Assembly: GCF_009938015.1 (NCBI RefSeq)
Contig: NZ_AP021884.1
Span: 1,413,501 to 1,477,500, forward strand
Source of the DNA: Sulfuriferula plumbiphila
Lineage (GTDB): Bacteria > Pseudomonadota > Gammaproteobacteria > Burkholderiales > Sulfuriferulaceae
DNA length: 64,000 nt
Reading direction: 5' to 3'
The translations under genes were made by a program, and so were the position numbers. Shown here piece after piece: positions 1-8,228 of the stretch. A model generated the notes under the pieces. The model worked only from the letters and a program-made list of their open reading frames with translations, was not told the DNA's origin and made no database searches. The number at the start of each line of letters is the position of its first letter. Position 1 is the stretch's first letter.

Positions 1-863
1 GCTCGTGGATCAGCTGTGGCAATGAGTCGCTGCGCAGCGCGCGCTATGCCTTTCGCCGCCACTTCTTCCAGCATGCCGGGTTCCGTTATGTGGTGAGTAA
101 TGCGCCTGCCAGCACGCCGAATGTGTTCTATGAGAGCGACAAGCAGCTCTCCGAATACGCCGAATTCCACTATGGCGATGAATATTACGGTGTGCCCAAT
201 TTTCCCACGACGCTGGCGCAGATCGCCATCCGTGCAATGGGTGACAAACCTGCCCGCACGGCGCTTGATCTGGGCTGCGCGACCGGGCGTGCCACGTTCG
301 AGCTGGCACGGCATTTTGAGCATGTCACCGGGGTGGATTTTTCGGCGCGTTTTATCCATCTCGGCGTGCAGTTGGCCGAGCAGGGCAGCATGCGCTACAC
401 CCTGGTGGACGAAGGCGAACTGCTATCGTACAAAACCCGGCGCCTCGCTGACCTGGGGCTGGCCGGATTGCGCGGCAAAGTGGCGTTTCTGCAGGGTGAT
501 GCGTGCAATCTCAACCCCATCCTCAGCGGTTTTGATTTCATCCTTGCCGCCAACCTGATTGACCGCCTGTACAGCCCGGCCAAATTCCTCGCCAGCGTGC
601 ATGAGCGCCTCAACCTGGGCGGGGTCCTCATGCTGACCTCGCCCTACACCTGGCTGGAACAGCACACCCGGCGCGCGGATTGGGTGGGCGGCTACAAAAA
701 AGACGGCGAGAATTTCACCACCCTGGACGGCCTGCAAGCCCTGCTGGGCAAGCATTTCCGCCTGCTGCAAACGCCCCAGGATGTGCCTTTCGTGATCCGC
801 GAAACGCGTCGCAAATTCCAGCATACCCTGGCTGAAGTCACCCTGTGGGAACGCATAGGGTGA
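1..863 (+). CDS. ovoA: OvoA, 5-histidylcysteine sulfoxide synthase / methyltransferase, C-terminal part
   Basis: The frame is open from base 3 to the stop at 863 with no start, so this is the last ~286 residues of a longer protein. OvoA joins cysteine to the histidine ring with O2 and a non-haem iron centre, and its C-terminal methyltransferase later N-methylates 5-thiohistidine to ovothiol A. The first ~28 residues (ARYAFRRHFFQHAGFRYV) look like the end of the FGE-sulfatase-type catalytic domain. The rest is a Rossmann SAM methyltransferase with the glycine-rich motif LDLGCATGRATFELA near residue 90 of the visible part. The next gene overlaps its stop and encodes the PLP lyase expected as the partner enzyme. 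A stand-alone methyltransferase is unlikely because the upstream sequence is in frame and domain-like. Confidence 0.85.
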   Translation, partial: SWISCGNESLRSARYAFRRHFFQHAGFRYVVSNAPASTPNVFYESDKQLSEYAEFHYGDEYYGVPNFPTTLAQIAIRAMGDKPARTALDLGCATGRATFELARHFEHVTGVDFSARFIHLGVQLAEQGSMRYTLVDEGELLSYKTRRLADLGLAGLRGKVAFLQGDACNLNPILSGFDFILAANLIDRLYSPAKFLASVHERLNLGGVLMLTSPYTWLEQHTRRADWVGGYKKDGENFTTLDGLQALLGKHFRLLQTPQDVPFVIRETRRKFQHTLAEVTLWERIG

Positions 864-2032
864 GTTTCGACTTCGACCAGACCATCCCGCGCGAAGGCAC
901 CGCCAGCGTCAAACACGATGGTCGCACTGCGTATTTCGGCACGGCAGACGTGACCCCGTTGTGGGTGGCGGATATGGATTTCGCCGCCCCCCCGGCAGTC
1001 ACCGCAGCGCTGGTCGCGCGCGCCGCGCATCCGATCTATGGCTATACGCGCTATCCGGACAGTCTCTACGACGCGCTGATCGCCTGGATGCAGCAGCGCC
1101 ATGGCTGGTCAGTCAAGCGCGAATGGATAATCATGTGCCCCGGCGTGGTGCCGTCGCTGCACGCTGCGGTAATGGCCTTTGCCCGGGCGGGAGAGGGCGT
1201 CATCGTGCAGCCGCCGGTGTATTTCCCGTTTTTTTCCGCGGTGACCAGCAGTGCACGACGCCTCATTGAAAATCCCCTGCGCCTGACTGATGGCCGTTAC
1301 CAGATCGACTTCGGGCACCTCGAGCACTGTGCTGCCAGCGGCGCCAAACTCCTGCTGCTATGCTCGCCGCACAATCCGGTGGGGCGGGTGTGGCAGCACG
1401 ACGAACTTGTCGAGATATTGCGCATCGCGCGCCGGCACAAGCTGGTGGTGCTATCCGATGAAATTCACGCCGATCTTGTCTATCCCGGCCAGCACCACAC
1501 CGTGCTGGCCACCCTGGCGGACGAGGCCGACAGCCTGATCACCGCCGTTGCGCCCAGCAAGAGCTTCAATATTCCCGGTCTCGGGCTGTCCTGCCTCATC
1601 ATCCCCGACCCGGAACTGCGCGCCGCGACCGGCGAAGTGTTCGCCAGCCAGCATGTCAGCGCCAGCAACCCGTTCAGCATCGTCGCATTTGAAGCTGCCT
1701 ATCGTGACGGCGGCGCCTGGCTCGATGCGCTGATGGCCTATCTGCAGGGAACGCGCGATTTTGTACTCTACTATGCGCGCCAGCATCTACCCGGCATCCG
1801 GCCGATTGCGCCCGAGGGCACTTATCTTGTCTGGCTAGACTGCCGCGACATGCAGCTGAGTGACCCGGCGCTGCGTGATTTTTTTATTCACCAAGCCGGG
1901 CTGGGCATGAACCCGGGCACTGTTTTCGGCACGGGTGGCAGCGGTTTCATGCGCCTGAATCTGGCCTCGCCACGGCACATTATTGCTGCCGCACTGGCAC
2001 GCGTCAGCCAGGCATGCGGCTTTTCCGGATAA
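860..2032 (+). CDS. ovoB: OvoB-like PLP-dependent C-S lyase (MalY/PatB fold)
   Basis: A fold-type I PLP enzyme of 390 residues. It has the family N-terminus SFDFDQTIPREGTASVKHDG, the SPHNPVGRVW loop, the DEIHADLVYPG segment and the PLP lysine in APSKSFNIPGL. By sequence alone it would be called a MalY/PatB cystathionine beta-lyase-like aminotransferase. Position argues for OvoB, which cleaves the OvoA product 5-histidylcysteine sulfoxide to 5-thiohistidine. I chose GTG at 860, which overlaps the ovoA stop (GTGA), because translation then begins exactly at the conserved family N-terminus. An in-frame GTG at 845 would add five residues. The overlap suggests translational coupling. Confidence 0.8.
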   Translation: MSFDFDQTIPREGTASVKHDGRTAYFGTADVTPLWVADMDFAAPPAVTAALVARAAHPIYGYTRYPDSLYDALIAWMQQRHGWSVKREWIIMCPGVVPSLHAAVMAFARAGEGVIVQPPVYFPFFSAVTSSARRLIENPLRLTDGRYQIDFGHLEHCAASGAKLLLLCSPHNPVGRVWQHDELVEILRIARRHKLVVLSDEIHADLVYPGQHHTVLATLADEADSLITAVAPSKSFNIPGLGLSCLIIPDPELRAATGEVFASQHVSASNPFSIVAFEAAYRDGGAWLDALMAYLQGTRDFVLYYARQHLPGIRPIAPEGTYLVWLDCRDMQLSDPALRDFFIHQAGLGMNPGTVFGTGGSGFMRLNLASPRHIIAAALARVSQACGFSG

Positions 2033-2209
2033 GCTTTTCAAACAAATTCGCTACACTGGTATTCTGCATACTATTGTTGACCTGCGCGATGGGTAAACCG
2101 CACAAATCACAATGCGCTACGACAGTACTCGCAGCGGTGCCCTTTCGTGCAAAGCACGCGACTAAGGTAGAGTAATGCACATAATTAATTGCGCTGTGAG
2201 GAGAATGAA

Positions 2210-2707
2210 ATGAAACGTCTGTTACTGGGCATGCTGTTTGTCGTCATGTGTCTCGCTGCGCCCGCTTTTGCCGATCCGCCCGATCACTATCCGTTCGTTT
2301 CCTACGGCGATGGTTTACGCCTCGCCAAACAGCAGAACAGGCCGGTATTCCTGTATTTCGGCCGCTACGGATGCGGCTGGTGCGCGAAGACCAACAAGGA
2401 AAGCTTTTCCGATCCCGACATCCACCGCCTGTATACCGAACACTACGTATTGGTCTACGTCGATGCGGAAAGCGGCAAGCGCCTCAAATTGCCTAGCGGG
2501 GAACGAATCACGGAAGCGGAGCTGGGTGCCCGCTTCAACGCCTTCGCCACGCCCTTGTTCGTATTCCTGGACCCGCAAGGCAAACAGATCGTCAAAATTC
2601 CCGGCTACAAAACCGTTCAGGATTTCAAGGATTTCGACCGCTATGTGAACGGGGGCTACTACAAGACCCAGACGCTGCTGCAGTTCCTGGGCAGGAAATC
2701 TTCATGA
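2210..2707 (+). CDS. Exported thioredoxin-fold protein
   Basis: A 165-residue protein with a cleavable signal peptide (KRLLLGMLFVVMCLAAPAFA) and a thioredoxin fold. The active-site segment is GRYGCGWCAKT, a CxxC motif (CGWC) near residue 58, and the cis-proline region is FATPLFVFLDPQG. It is probably a periplasmic thiol-disulfide protein, of the general type seen next to sulfur oxidation or cytochrome maturation genes. The ATG at 2210 is preferred over a TTG 21 bases upstream because GAGGAG (2198-2203) sits at the right distance. Its stop overlaps the next gene (ATGA at 2704), so the two are probably co-translated. The substrate is unknown. Confidence 0.75.
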   Translation: MKRLLLGMLFVVMCLAAPAFADPPDHYPFVSYGDGLRLAKQQNRPVFLYFGRYGCGWCAKTNKESFSDPDIHRLYTEHYVLVYVDAESGKRLKLPSGERITEAELGARFNAFATPLFVFLDPQGKQIVKIPGYKTVQDFKDFDRYVNGGYYKTQTLLQFLGRKSS

Positions 2708-3942
2708 TACGTGCTCTGGCGGTTGCGATTTTTATTTTCCCTGCAACGGTATCGGCGGCGCCGTGGCAGTTCGATCAACCCATCGACGTCACGCCGGTTC
2801 ATGGTGCAAAAGTGTTTCACCATGTGGAGGCCGCAGGCCGCAAGAGTATTGCCGTTTCCGGGGCTTCCGTCGCGGTGGTGTGGGAAGACAACCGGGACGG
2901 TGTGTCACGCTGCTACGTGGCGGTGAAACGATCCGCAGAAAGCGGATTTGAGGCGGATCGGCCGGTGAGTGGCGGTAAGGAGGCGTTCGAACCCAGTATC
3001 GTCTCGCTGCACGATGGCCGTTTCGCGGTGGCGTGGGAACAGGATGGTGGTGTCTGGAGCCGGGTTGTGAGCGCCACACAGATGGGGCTGCCCCTCAAGC
3101 TGGCCGGCCCCGGCAGCAGCGCGGCGAGCGCCGGGTTTTCTCCCCGGGCCGGACTATGGATCGCCTGGTCGCAGCAGGATGGGCACTATGCCGGTATTCA
3201 TGCCGAAAAGCTTGGCTACGCCCCTGCTGCCGACAGGCTGGCGCCGGGTATGGCCGTATCGGTGGATGGCGCGCCGTTGTCGGGGGATCAGCTCTACCCC
3301 AGCGTCGCAGCCCTGCAAACGGGCGGGGTAGTGATTGCCTGGGAAGATCGCCGCAGGGGGCATACGACCATCATGTACAGCCATGCCGGGACGGGCGGGA
3401 AATTCGTTGCGGCCACACAGATGAACGAAACCCGGCGTGACGCGCGCAATGCTGCAGTTGGTCCGGGCACCGGTGCCATGCGGGTCGCGCTGGCCGCCGA
3501 GGCAGGCAACAGTGTCGCAGCCGTGTGGTCCGATAAGCGGGATTTTCTGTCCGGTTACGATGTATACGCGGCGTTTAGCAGCGACGGCGGAGCGCATTTC
3601 GGCGCCAACCAGATGGTCCAGGACGGCTTTGGGGACAACACGCCGCAATGGCACCCGGCGATTGCCAGCGACCGCCGGGGCAAGCTTGCGGTGGTATGGG
3701 ACGACAATCGCGACGGCAGCCCCGATATCTGGCTTGCCTGGCCGACCGCCTCGGGATGGAGTGATAATGTCAATGTGCCCGGGGCAGCGGGTGCGGGTGT
3801 CCAGTCCGACCCTTCCATCGCCATGGATAGCCAGGGCAACCTGCACCTGGTCTGGCTGGAAAAGCAGGCGGCGGACGGACCGACCCGGCTGCGCTACGAA
3901 ATGGGACGAGCTGTTGCGGACAGGCTTAATACGCAGAAGTGA
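2704..3942 (+). CDS. Exported beta-propeller-like (sialidase/BNR-type) protein
   Basis: A 412-residue protein with a signal peptide (cleavage likely after TVSAA). It contains repeated motifs of the type VVWEDNRDG (about residues 59, 207 and 335), spaced like blades of a sialidase/BNR propeller: AVVWEDNRDG, VIAWEDRRRG, AAVWSDKRDF, AVVWDDNRDG, LVWLEKQ. No catalytic signature for a true sialidase was recognised, so a binding or scaffold role in the periplasm is as likely as hydrolysis. It overlaps the thioredoxin-like gene by four bases, which suggests that the two products act together, for example with the redox protein maintaining the propeller protein. This functional link is inference. Confidence 0.6.
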   Translation: MIRALAVAIFIFPATVSAAPWQFDQPIDVTPVHGAKVFHHVEAAGRKSIAVSGASVAVVWEDNRDGVSRCYVAVKRSAESGFEADRPVSGGKEAFEPSIVSLHDGRFAVAWEQDGGVWSRVVSATQMGLPLKLAGPGSSAASAGFSPRAGLWIAWSQQDGHYAGIHAEKLGYAPAADRLAPGMAVSVDGAPLSGDQLYPSVAALQTGGVVIAWEDRRRGHTTIMYSHAGTGGKFVAATQMNETRRDARNAAVGPGTGAMRVALAAEAGNSVAAVWSDKRDFLSGYDVYAAFSSDGGAHFGANQMVQDGFGDNTPQWHPAIASDRRGKLAVVWDDNRDGSPDIWLAWPTASGWSDNVNVPGAAGAGVQSDPSIAMDSQGNLHLVWLEKQAADGPTRLRYEMGRAVADRLNTQK

Positions 3943-4001
3943 GTGCGGGTAGTGGAGGCGTTACAGTCTGGTTTGGGGACTAAAAAGCATGGCGGTGTCC
4001 C

Positions 4002-4562
4002 TTATTCGGCGGGCGCGTGGCGTTTGGGCTGCCAGCACACATCCGCCAGTCCGGCATGGCGGTTGAGTACGCGGCACAGGATGAACAGCAGATCGGACAG
4101 GCGGTTCAGGTATTGCACCGCCAGCGGCGATACCGGTTCATTGCGCGCCAGCGTCACTACACGGCGCTCGGCACGGCGGCACACGGTGCGCGCCACGTGG
4201 CACAGGGAAGCCGCGCGGGAGCCGGCCGGCAGGATGAATTCCTCAAGCGGCGGCAGGGCGGCGTTGTGGCGGGCTATGGCGGCATCCAGTGCGGCGAGGT
4301 GGTCCTCGGTGATGGTGGTATAGCCAGGGATGGAAAGCTCGCCGCCCAGGTCAAACAGACCGTGTTGCACCTCGCTGAGCAAATCACCGACAGCAGCGGG
4401 CAGATTCTCGGCCAGCACCACGCCGATCTGGCTGTTGAGTTCGTCCACGTCGCCCAGCGCTTCCACACGGGCAGCATCCTTGGACGTGCGAGAGCCGTCA
4501 CCCAGGCCGGTGCTGCCGTCATCACCGGTGCGGGTGGTGATTTTGGAGAGGCGGTATCCCAT
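4002..4562 (-). CDS. pduO: PduO-type cob(I)alamin adenosyltransferase
   Basis: A 186-residue protein of the PduO/MMAB type. It transfers adenosyl from ATP to cob(I)alamin (or a corrinoid precursor) to make coenzyme B12 in the cytoplasm. The N-terminal ATP-binding motif TRTGDDGSTGLGDGSR is near residues 10-25. The later helices carry the family segments ALGDVDELNSQIG, EEFILPAGS and RAERRVV near residue 135. Length and motif order match the family. It stands alone, between the propeller gene (tail to tail) and the divergent cytochrome genes. No corrinoid riboswitch was recognised in the 230 bases upstream. Confidence 0.88.
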   Translation of the reverse strand: MGYRLSKITTRTGDDGSTGLGDGSRTSKDAARVEALGDVDELNSQIGVVLAENLPAAVGDLLSEVQHGLFDLGGELSIPGYTTITEDHLAALDAAIARHNAALPPLEEFILPAGSRAASLCHVARTVCRRAERRVVTLARNEPVSPLAVQYLNRLSDLLFILCRVLNRHAGLADVCWQPKRHAPAE

Positions 4563-4792
4563 GTTTTCTCGGTCCGGTTGTGATGAGTGTGCGCCATGCT
4601 ACCGTTATGCGGATACGGGCGTCCAGCATGCAATTAACGTGATGTTGCCAGGCTGTCCCAGTGTGCATACAATGGCTTGGCTAAAAAAGCAAGACTAAGG
4701 TGTCCGCAGAGGCGTCATAAAATTAAAGCGGCCGAATATTACGAAGTCTGTATAGGCAGTCGCAGTTCACATCCATCAAGAGTGAGGAGAGC

Positions 4793-5113
4793 ATGAAAAC
4801 AAGTCTGTTATTCAGCCTGGTTGCGCTGAGCGTGTGTCTGGCACCCGTCGCCCATGCCGCCGGTGACCCGGTTGCCGGCAAAAACAAGAACTCCATGTGT
4901 ATCGGCTGCCACGGCATTGCCGGCTGGCGTACCGCTTATCCGACGGTATACAGCGTGCCGTATCTGGGTGGCCAACACGCCGACTACATCGTCGCCGCGC
5001 TCAAGGAATATAAAAGCGGAGAGCGCAGCTTCCCCACCATGCGGGCGATTGCGGCGAGCCTGTCGGACCAGGATATGGAAGATCTGGCCGCGTATTACTC
5101 AGAAGGCAAATAA
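4793..5113 (+). CDS. Small periplasmic cytochrome c (class I, c553/c4-like)
   Basis: A 106-residue protein with a signal peptide ending at AHA|AGDP. It has one haem c site, CIGCH, near residue 37, and a C-terminal methionine in TMRAIAASLSDQD that probably supplies the distal ligand. The conserved LGGQHADYIVAALKEYKSGERS segment marks it as a c553/c4-type soluble electron carrier in the periplasm. A good ribosome site (GAGGAG) precedes the ATG. It lies 20 bases before a second cytochrome with the same architecture. The pair looks like two separate halves of a dihaem cytochrome c4. The donor and acceptor are not evident from the window. Confidence 0.8.
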   Translation: MKTSLLFSLVALSVCLAPVAHAAGDPVAGKNKNSMCIGCHGIAGWRTAYPTVYSVPYLGGQHADYIVAALKEYKSGERSFPTMRAIAASLSDQDMEDLAAYYSEGK

Positions 5114-5133
5114 ACAAAAGAGAGGATGACACA

Positions 5134-5460
5134 ATGAAGCATCTGGCAATTTTGGCGCTGCTGGGTATGGTGGCGAGCGCACAGGCGTGGGCGGTACCGG
5201 ACGGAAATGCCGCGCAGGGCAAGGCGAAATCGGCAACCTGCGCGGCCTGCCACGGCGCGGATGGCAACAGTCAGGCGGCGATGTTTCCGCGCCTGGCGGG
5301 ACAGCATCCGGATTACCTGTACCAGGCGTTGACCGAATACAAATCCGGCGAGCGCAAAAACGCCATCATGTCCGGGCAGGTGACCAACCTGTCGGAACAG
5401 GACATGGCGGATCTGGCTGCGTATTTCGGCAGCCAGAAGGGGCTGACCCTGAAGCGGTGA
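5134..5460 (+). CDS. Small periplasmic cytochrome c (class I, c553/c4-like)
   Basis: A 108-residue protein with a signal peptide (ASAQAWA|VPDG) and one haem site, CAACH, near residue 32. The FPRLAGQHPDYLYQALTEYK segment is typical of c4/c553 cytochromes, and the probable distal methionine is in AIMSGQVTNLS. It shares the domain plan of the preceding cytochrome and the same EYKSGER motif, so the two probably arose by duplication and are co-transcribed. An AAAGAGAGGA ribosome site precedes the start. A weak hairpin with a T-run follows. Confidence 0.8.
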   Translation: MKHLAILALLGMVASAQAWAVPDGNAAQGKAKSATCAACHGADGNSQAAMFPRLAGQHPDYLYQALTEYKSGERKNAIMSGQVTNLSEQDMADLAAYFGSQKGLTLKR

Positions 5461-5510
5461 AGCGGTTTTCTGCGGAATAAAAATGACGGTACTTGTTCCA
5501 CCGCTTTTTT
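5452..5510 (+). terminator. Possible terminator after the cytochrome pair
   Basis: AAGCGGTG at the end of the cytochrome gene can pair with CACCGCTT at 5499-5506, followed by a run of T. The loop is long (~39 bases), so this is a weak candidate. It could also act on the converging minus-strand gene. Confidence 0.3.
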
Positions 5511-5940
5511 ATTGGCCCTGCTTTTTATCCAGACAGGCAAGGTAAATCAGCGGATCAAACGCAGTGCCGTGACGTTGTGCCTGCCAGATCATTTCGGCCA
5601 GGCAGTCCATGATTTCATGCTGCGCGTGCATTGCGTCGCCGGTTTTTTCCAGGAGTGCCTGGTAGTGCGCGCGGATGCCGGGGGGCTGGTCGATGCTCAT
5701 CTGCTCGGCGATGGCAAGGTGCATGGACAGATGCAGGAACGGGTTGGTTGCGCCGAATTCGGGCGGATAGTCGCGTTCCAGATAGCGCTCGGGTTGATCG
5801 AGCAGGGCGTGGTATTCCGGGTGCGCCAGCAGGGTGTCCAGCACGGTTGCTTCCAGCCCCTCCAGAGGTTGCTGTGCGCGGTATTTGCGCCAGGTATCAA
5901 AAAGAAAGCGGCGCGCGTCGTCGCGGCTGGGGTTAAACAT
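5509..5940 (-). CDS. DUF1841 family protein
   Basis: A 143-residue cytoplasmic protein without signal or membrane segment. It matches DUF1841, a proteobacterial family of unknown function, by its start MFNPSRDDARRFLFDTW, the segments YPPEFGATNPFLHLSMHLAI and HEIMDCLAEMIWQAQR, and its length. I chose the ATG at 5940 because it begins exactly at the family N-terminus; longer in-frame versions add an unrelated tail. The start overlaps the end of the upstream FIST gene (ATGTTTAA), which implies translational coupling. Its function is unknown. Confidence 0.8.
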   Translation of the reverse strand: MFNPSRDDARRFLFDTWRKYRAQQPLEGLEATVLDTLLAHPEYHALLDQPERYLERDYPPEFGATNPFLHLSMHLAIAEQMSIDQPPGIRAHYQALLEKTGDAMHAQHEIMDCLAEMIWQAQRHGTAFDPLIYLACLDKKQGQ

Positions 5941-7024
5941 GGTCGGTAAATAATCCGAGTACGGTGGAATATTGCAGCAGTTGATTGGCGGAATTGAGCC
6001 AGCCGATTTCGCCATTGCCGTAGAAGCCAATCAGCGGCATGTCCGGATAACGTGCGGTGAGCAGTTGCAAATCGCGATCCGTGCCGCCATAGAACGCCGG
6101 ACCACGCCCCATCGAGGAAAACAGCAGGCCGAATTGGGGCGTGGCCGCCAGCAGTTGCTCGGTGCGATCCAGGGTGACGCGCATATTGCGCTCGGCGGCC
6201 AGCGGCTGGCGCAGTGCCCAGAACAGCTTGTCGCCTTCATTGAGGCGCGCGGACAAAGTCACCGAGCGGTCGTCCGGGTTGGTGGCAATCACCTGTACCA
6301 GACGGTAGCGGCCTTCAAAAAATGCGCTGGACGGTTCGCCAAAGGTGACTGCCGCCATGATGAGGTGCAGCGGGATGTGGTCGAGTTCGCGTACTTCCAG
6401 CGGCAGTTCGCGTGCCAGCAGGTTGAGTGCCGACTGACGCCCCAGGCTGAGCAGATCAAAGCCGTCGACCTGGGTGACCTCGGTCGGCGCGGTCAGCGCA
6501 CGGATGCCCTGCGATACGCCCATCACCCCGCGCACGCCCTGGATGGTCATCTCGCAGCGTCCGCTGGCGCTGACCTTGCCGCCGCGCCATACCTTGTACG
6601 GACCGCGTCCGGTCGCGTCGCCCGACACGGCGCCGAGGCGCTGGCCCGGTGCGCCGATCCAGTTGGTATCAATCGCATTGGGCGCGGTGAGGGCGAGTAT
6701 CAGGTCGTCGTGCGCGGGCGTATGTACCGCGCTCAAACTCAGCGCGCCGCCAAACACCATGGCCGCCGCCGCGGGTGAATCCAGCACCCAGTCATGCTCG
6801 GTAAATATACCCGCTGCGCTGCACCCGACAATCTGCATGCACTGGCTCTGGCGCGAGGCGGCAAGCAGCGCAGGCTGCGGGTCATGGGCGAAATCGGCAG
6901 ACAAAAACAGCAGCACGCTATTGGCGTGGCTGATGCCGGCACGCTGCATGGCCTGTGCCACCGCCTGGGTGGCGAGGTCGGAGGCGGGGGTGCTGCCGAT
7001 GGCGAGGCCGGTGGCGACGGTCAT
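5933..7024 (-). CDS. FIST-domain sensory protein
   Basis: A 363-residue soluble protein built from a FIST N-terminal domain (about residues 25-210, with VLLFLSADFAH and VGCSAAGIF) and a FIST C-terminal domain (about 215-350, ending in the GFYGNGEIG motif). FIST domains are thought to bind small ligands such as amino acids in signal transduction; here the protein has no attached kinase, cyclase or methyl-accepting domain. The ATG at 7024 is used because the in-frame extension upstream is translated from the end of nth. It overlaps the DUF1841 start and begins one base after the nth stop, so nth, this gene and DUF1841 probably form one operon. Confidence 0.78.
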   Translation of the reverse strand: MTVATGLAIGSTPASDLATQAVAQAMQRAGISHANSVLLFLSADFAHDPQPALLAASRQSQCMQIVGCSAAGIFTEHDWVLDSPAAAAMVFGGALSLSAVHTPAHDDLILALTAPNAIDTNWIGAPGQRLGAVSGDATGRGPYKVWRGGKVSASGRCEMTIQGVRGVMGVSQGIRALTAPTEVTQVDGFDLLSLGRQSALNLLARELPLEVRELDHIPLHLIMAAVTFGEPSSAFFEGRYRLVQVIATNPDDRSVTLSARLNEGDKLFWALRQPLAAERNMRVTLDRTEQLLAATPQFGLLFSSMGRGPAFYGGTDRDLQLLTARYPDMPLIGFYGNGEIGWLNSANQLLQYSTVLGLFTDHV

Positions 7025-7025
7025 G

Positions 7026-7661
7026 TCAGCCCGCCGTTTTCTGCGGATATTCGCACAGGTCGGCAATCAGGCAATGCGGGCAATCGGGTTTGCGTGCCTT
7101 GCAGGTATAACGGCCATGCAAAATCAGCCAGTGGTGGGCGTCCTGCAGGTATTCGCGCGGAATGTTTTTCATCAATCTGTGCTCCACCTCGAGCACGGTT
7201 TTGCCGGGGGCCAGCGGAATCCGGTTGGCCACGCGGAAAATATGCGTATCCACTGCCATGACCGCTTCGCCAAACGCGGTATTGAGTATCACGTTGGCGG
7301 TCTTGCGCCCCACGCCGGGCAGGGCTTCGAGCGCTGCACGGGTGGCGGGCACTTCACCGTTGTGCCGGGCAAGCAGAATCTGGCAGGTTTTGATCAGGTG
7401 TCTGGCCTTGCTCTTGTACAAGCCGATGCGCTGCACGTATTTTTCCAGCCCGGCCTGGCCCAGCGCAAGCAGCGCAGCGGGGGTGTTGGCGTGCGGGAAG
7501 AGTGCGCGCGTGGCGAGGTTGACGCTCTTGTCGGTGGCTTGCGCCGACAGCACCACTGCCACCAGCAGTTCGAACGGGGTGGTGTATTCCAGCTCGGTGG
7601 CGGGGTGGGGGTTGGCCGTCGCGAAGCGTGCAAAAATTTCGCGGCGTTTGGCTGCGTTCAT
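7026..7661 (-). CDS. nth: Endonuclease III
   Basis: A DNA glycosylase/AP lyase of 211 residues, the usual length, that removes oxidised pyrimidines in base excision repair. The helix-hairpin-helix LPGVGRKTANVILNTAFG (near residue 113) contains the catalytic lysine, and VDTHIFRV holds the catalytic aspartate. The C-terminal [4Fe-4S] ligands show the canonical spacing C-x6-C-x2-C-x5-C (CKARKPDCPHCLIADLC). The ATG at 7661 gives the standard N-terminus MNAAKRREIFARF. In many gammaproteobacteria nth follows the rnf genes, but here the rnf operon lies about 46 kb away. Confidence 0.95.
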   Translation of the reverse strand: MNAAKRREIFARFATANPHPATELEYTTPFELLVAVVLSAQATDKSVNLATRALFPHANTPAALLALGQAGLEKYVQRIGLYKSKARHLIKTCQILLARHNGEVPATRAALEALPGVGRKTANVILNTAFGEAVMAVDTHIFRVANRIPLAPGKTVLEVEHRLMKNIPREYLQDAHHWLILHGRYTCKARKPDCPHCLIADLCEYPQKTAG

Positions 7662-7680
7662 CCGGCGCTGCCGGAACGCA

Positions 7681-8097
7681 TCAGGTGTGACGGAACCAGC
7701 CGAGTTCCGGCTGCGGCGGGCGCGGTGTTGCCTTGGCTTCTTGTTCCAGCGCGTGCAGCATGTGATGATGGTCTTCGTCGAGCTTGTGCATCTGCTCGTC
7801 GGACAGCTTGGGGAAAATCGTGCCCTTGATGAATCCGCCCAGGTCAATCAGTGCAGTGGTCCAGGCGCCCTGGCGCAGGTGGAAGTCCACGTGCGAATGC
7901 TGGCCAAACGGATAGTGAGTGAACTCCATCCCTTTGACGGCCTTGAGGTCGGCGTCAGCCATGACAAAATTCTTCGCCCAGTCATACCACCACTTGTAAT
8001 ATTTTTCCTGCATGGCAGGATTGAAATGATAGCGCTCGTAAAAACCGAACACGCTGACGCGATTGGTATTGCCGCTGAAAGGGAAATGTCCGGACAT
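7681..8097 (-). CDS. Conserved-looking protein of unknown function, 138 residues
   Basis: A 138-residue cytoplasmic protein with no signal peptide or membrane helix and no family I can name. It is rich in aromatic residues and histidine: FYERYHFNPAMQEKYYKWWY near residue 20, GQHSHVDFHLRQG and LDEDHHHMLHAL. The histidine-rich helix could bind a metal, but this is speculation. It is encoded 20 bases upstream of nth on the same strand and may be the first gene of that operon. The start is the first ATG of the frame, just inside the divergent intergenic region shared with the SseB-domain gene. Confidence 0.6.
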   Translation of the reverse strand: MSGHFPFSGNTNRVSVFGFYERYHFNPAMQEKYYKWWYDWAKNFVMADADLKAVKGMEFTHYPFGQHSHVDFHLRQGAWTTALIDLGGFIKGTIFPKLSDEQMHKLDEDHHHMLHALEQEAKATPRPPQPELGWFRHT

Positions 8098-8228
8098 GCC
8101 TGGTTCCTCTGAATCAAATAATCAATGAAGACCGCCATTCTAAGAAAAATCCGTGCGTCATGCCAGTCGGGATACGCCCGGGTGCTGAATTGCGCTACAC
8201 TTCTACGCTCACTTTCCGAGCTAGTCCG

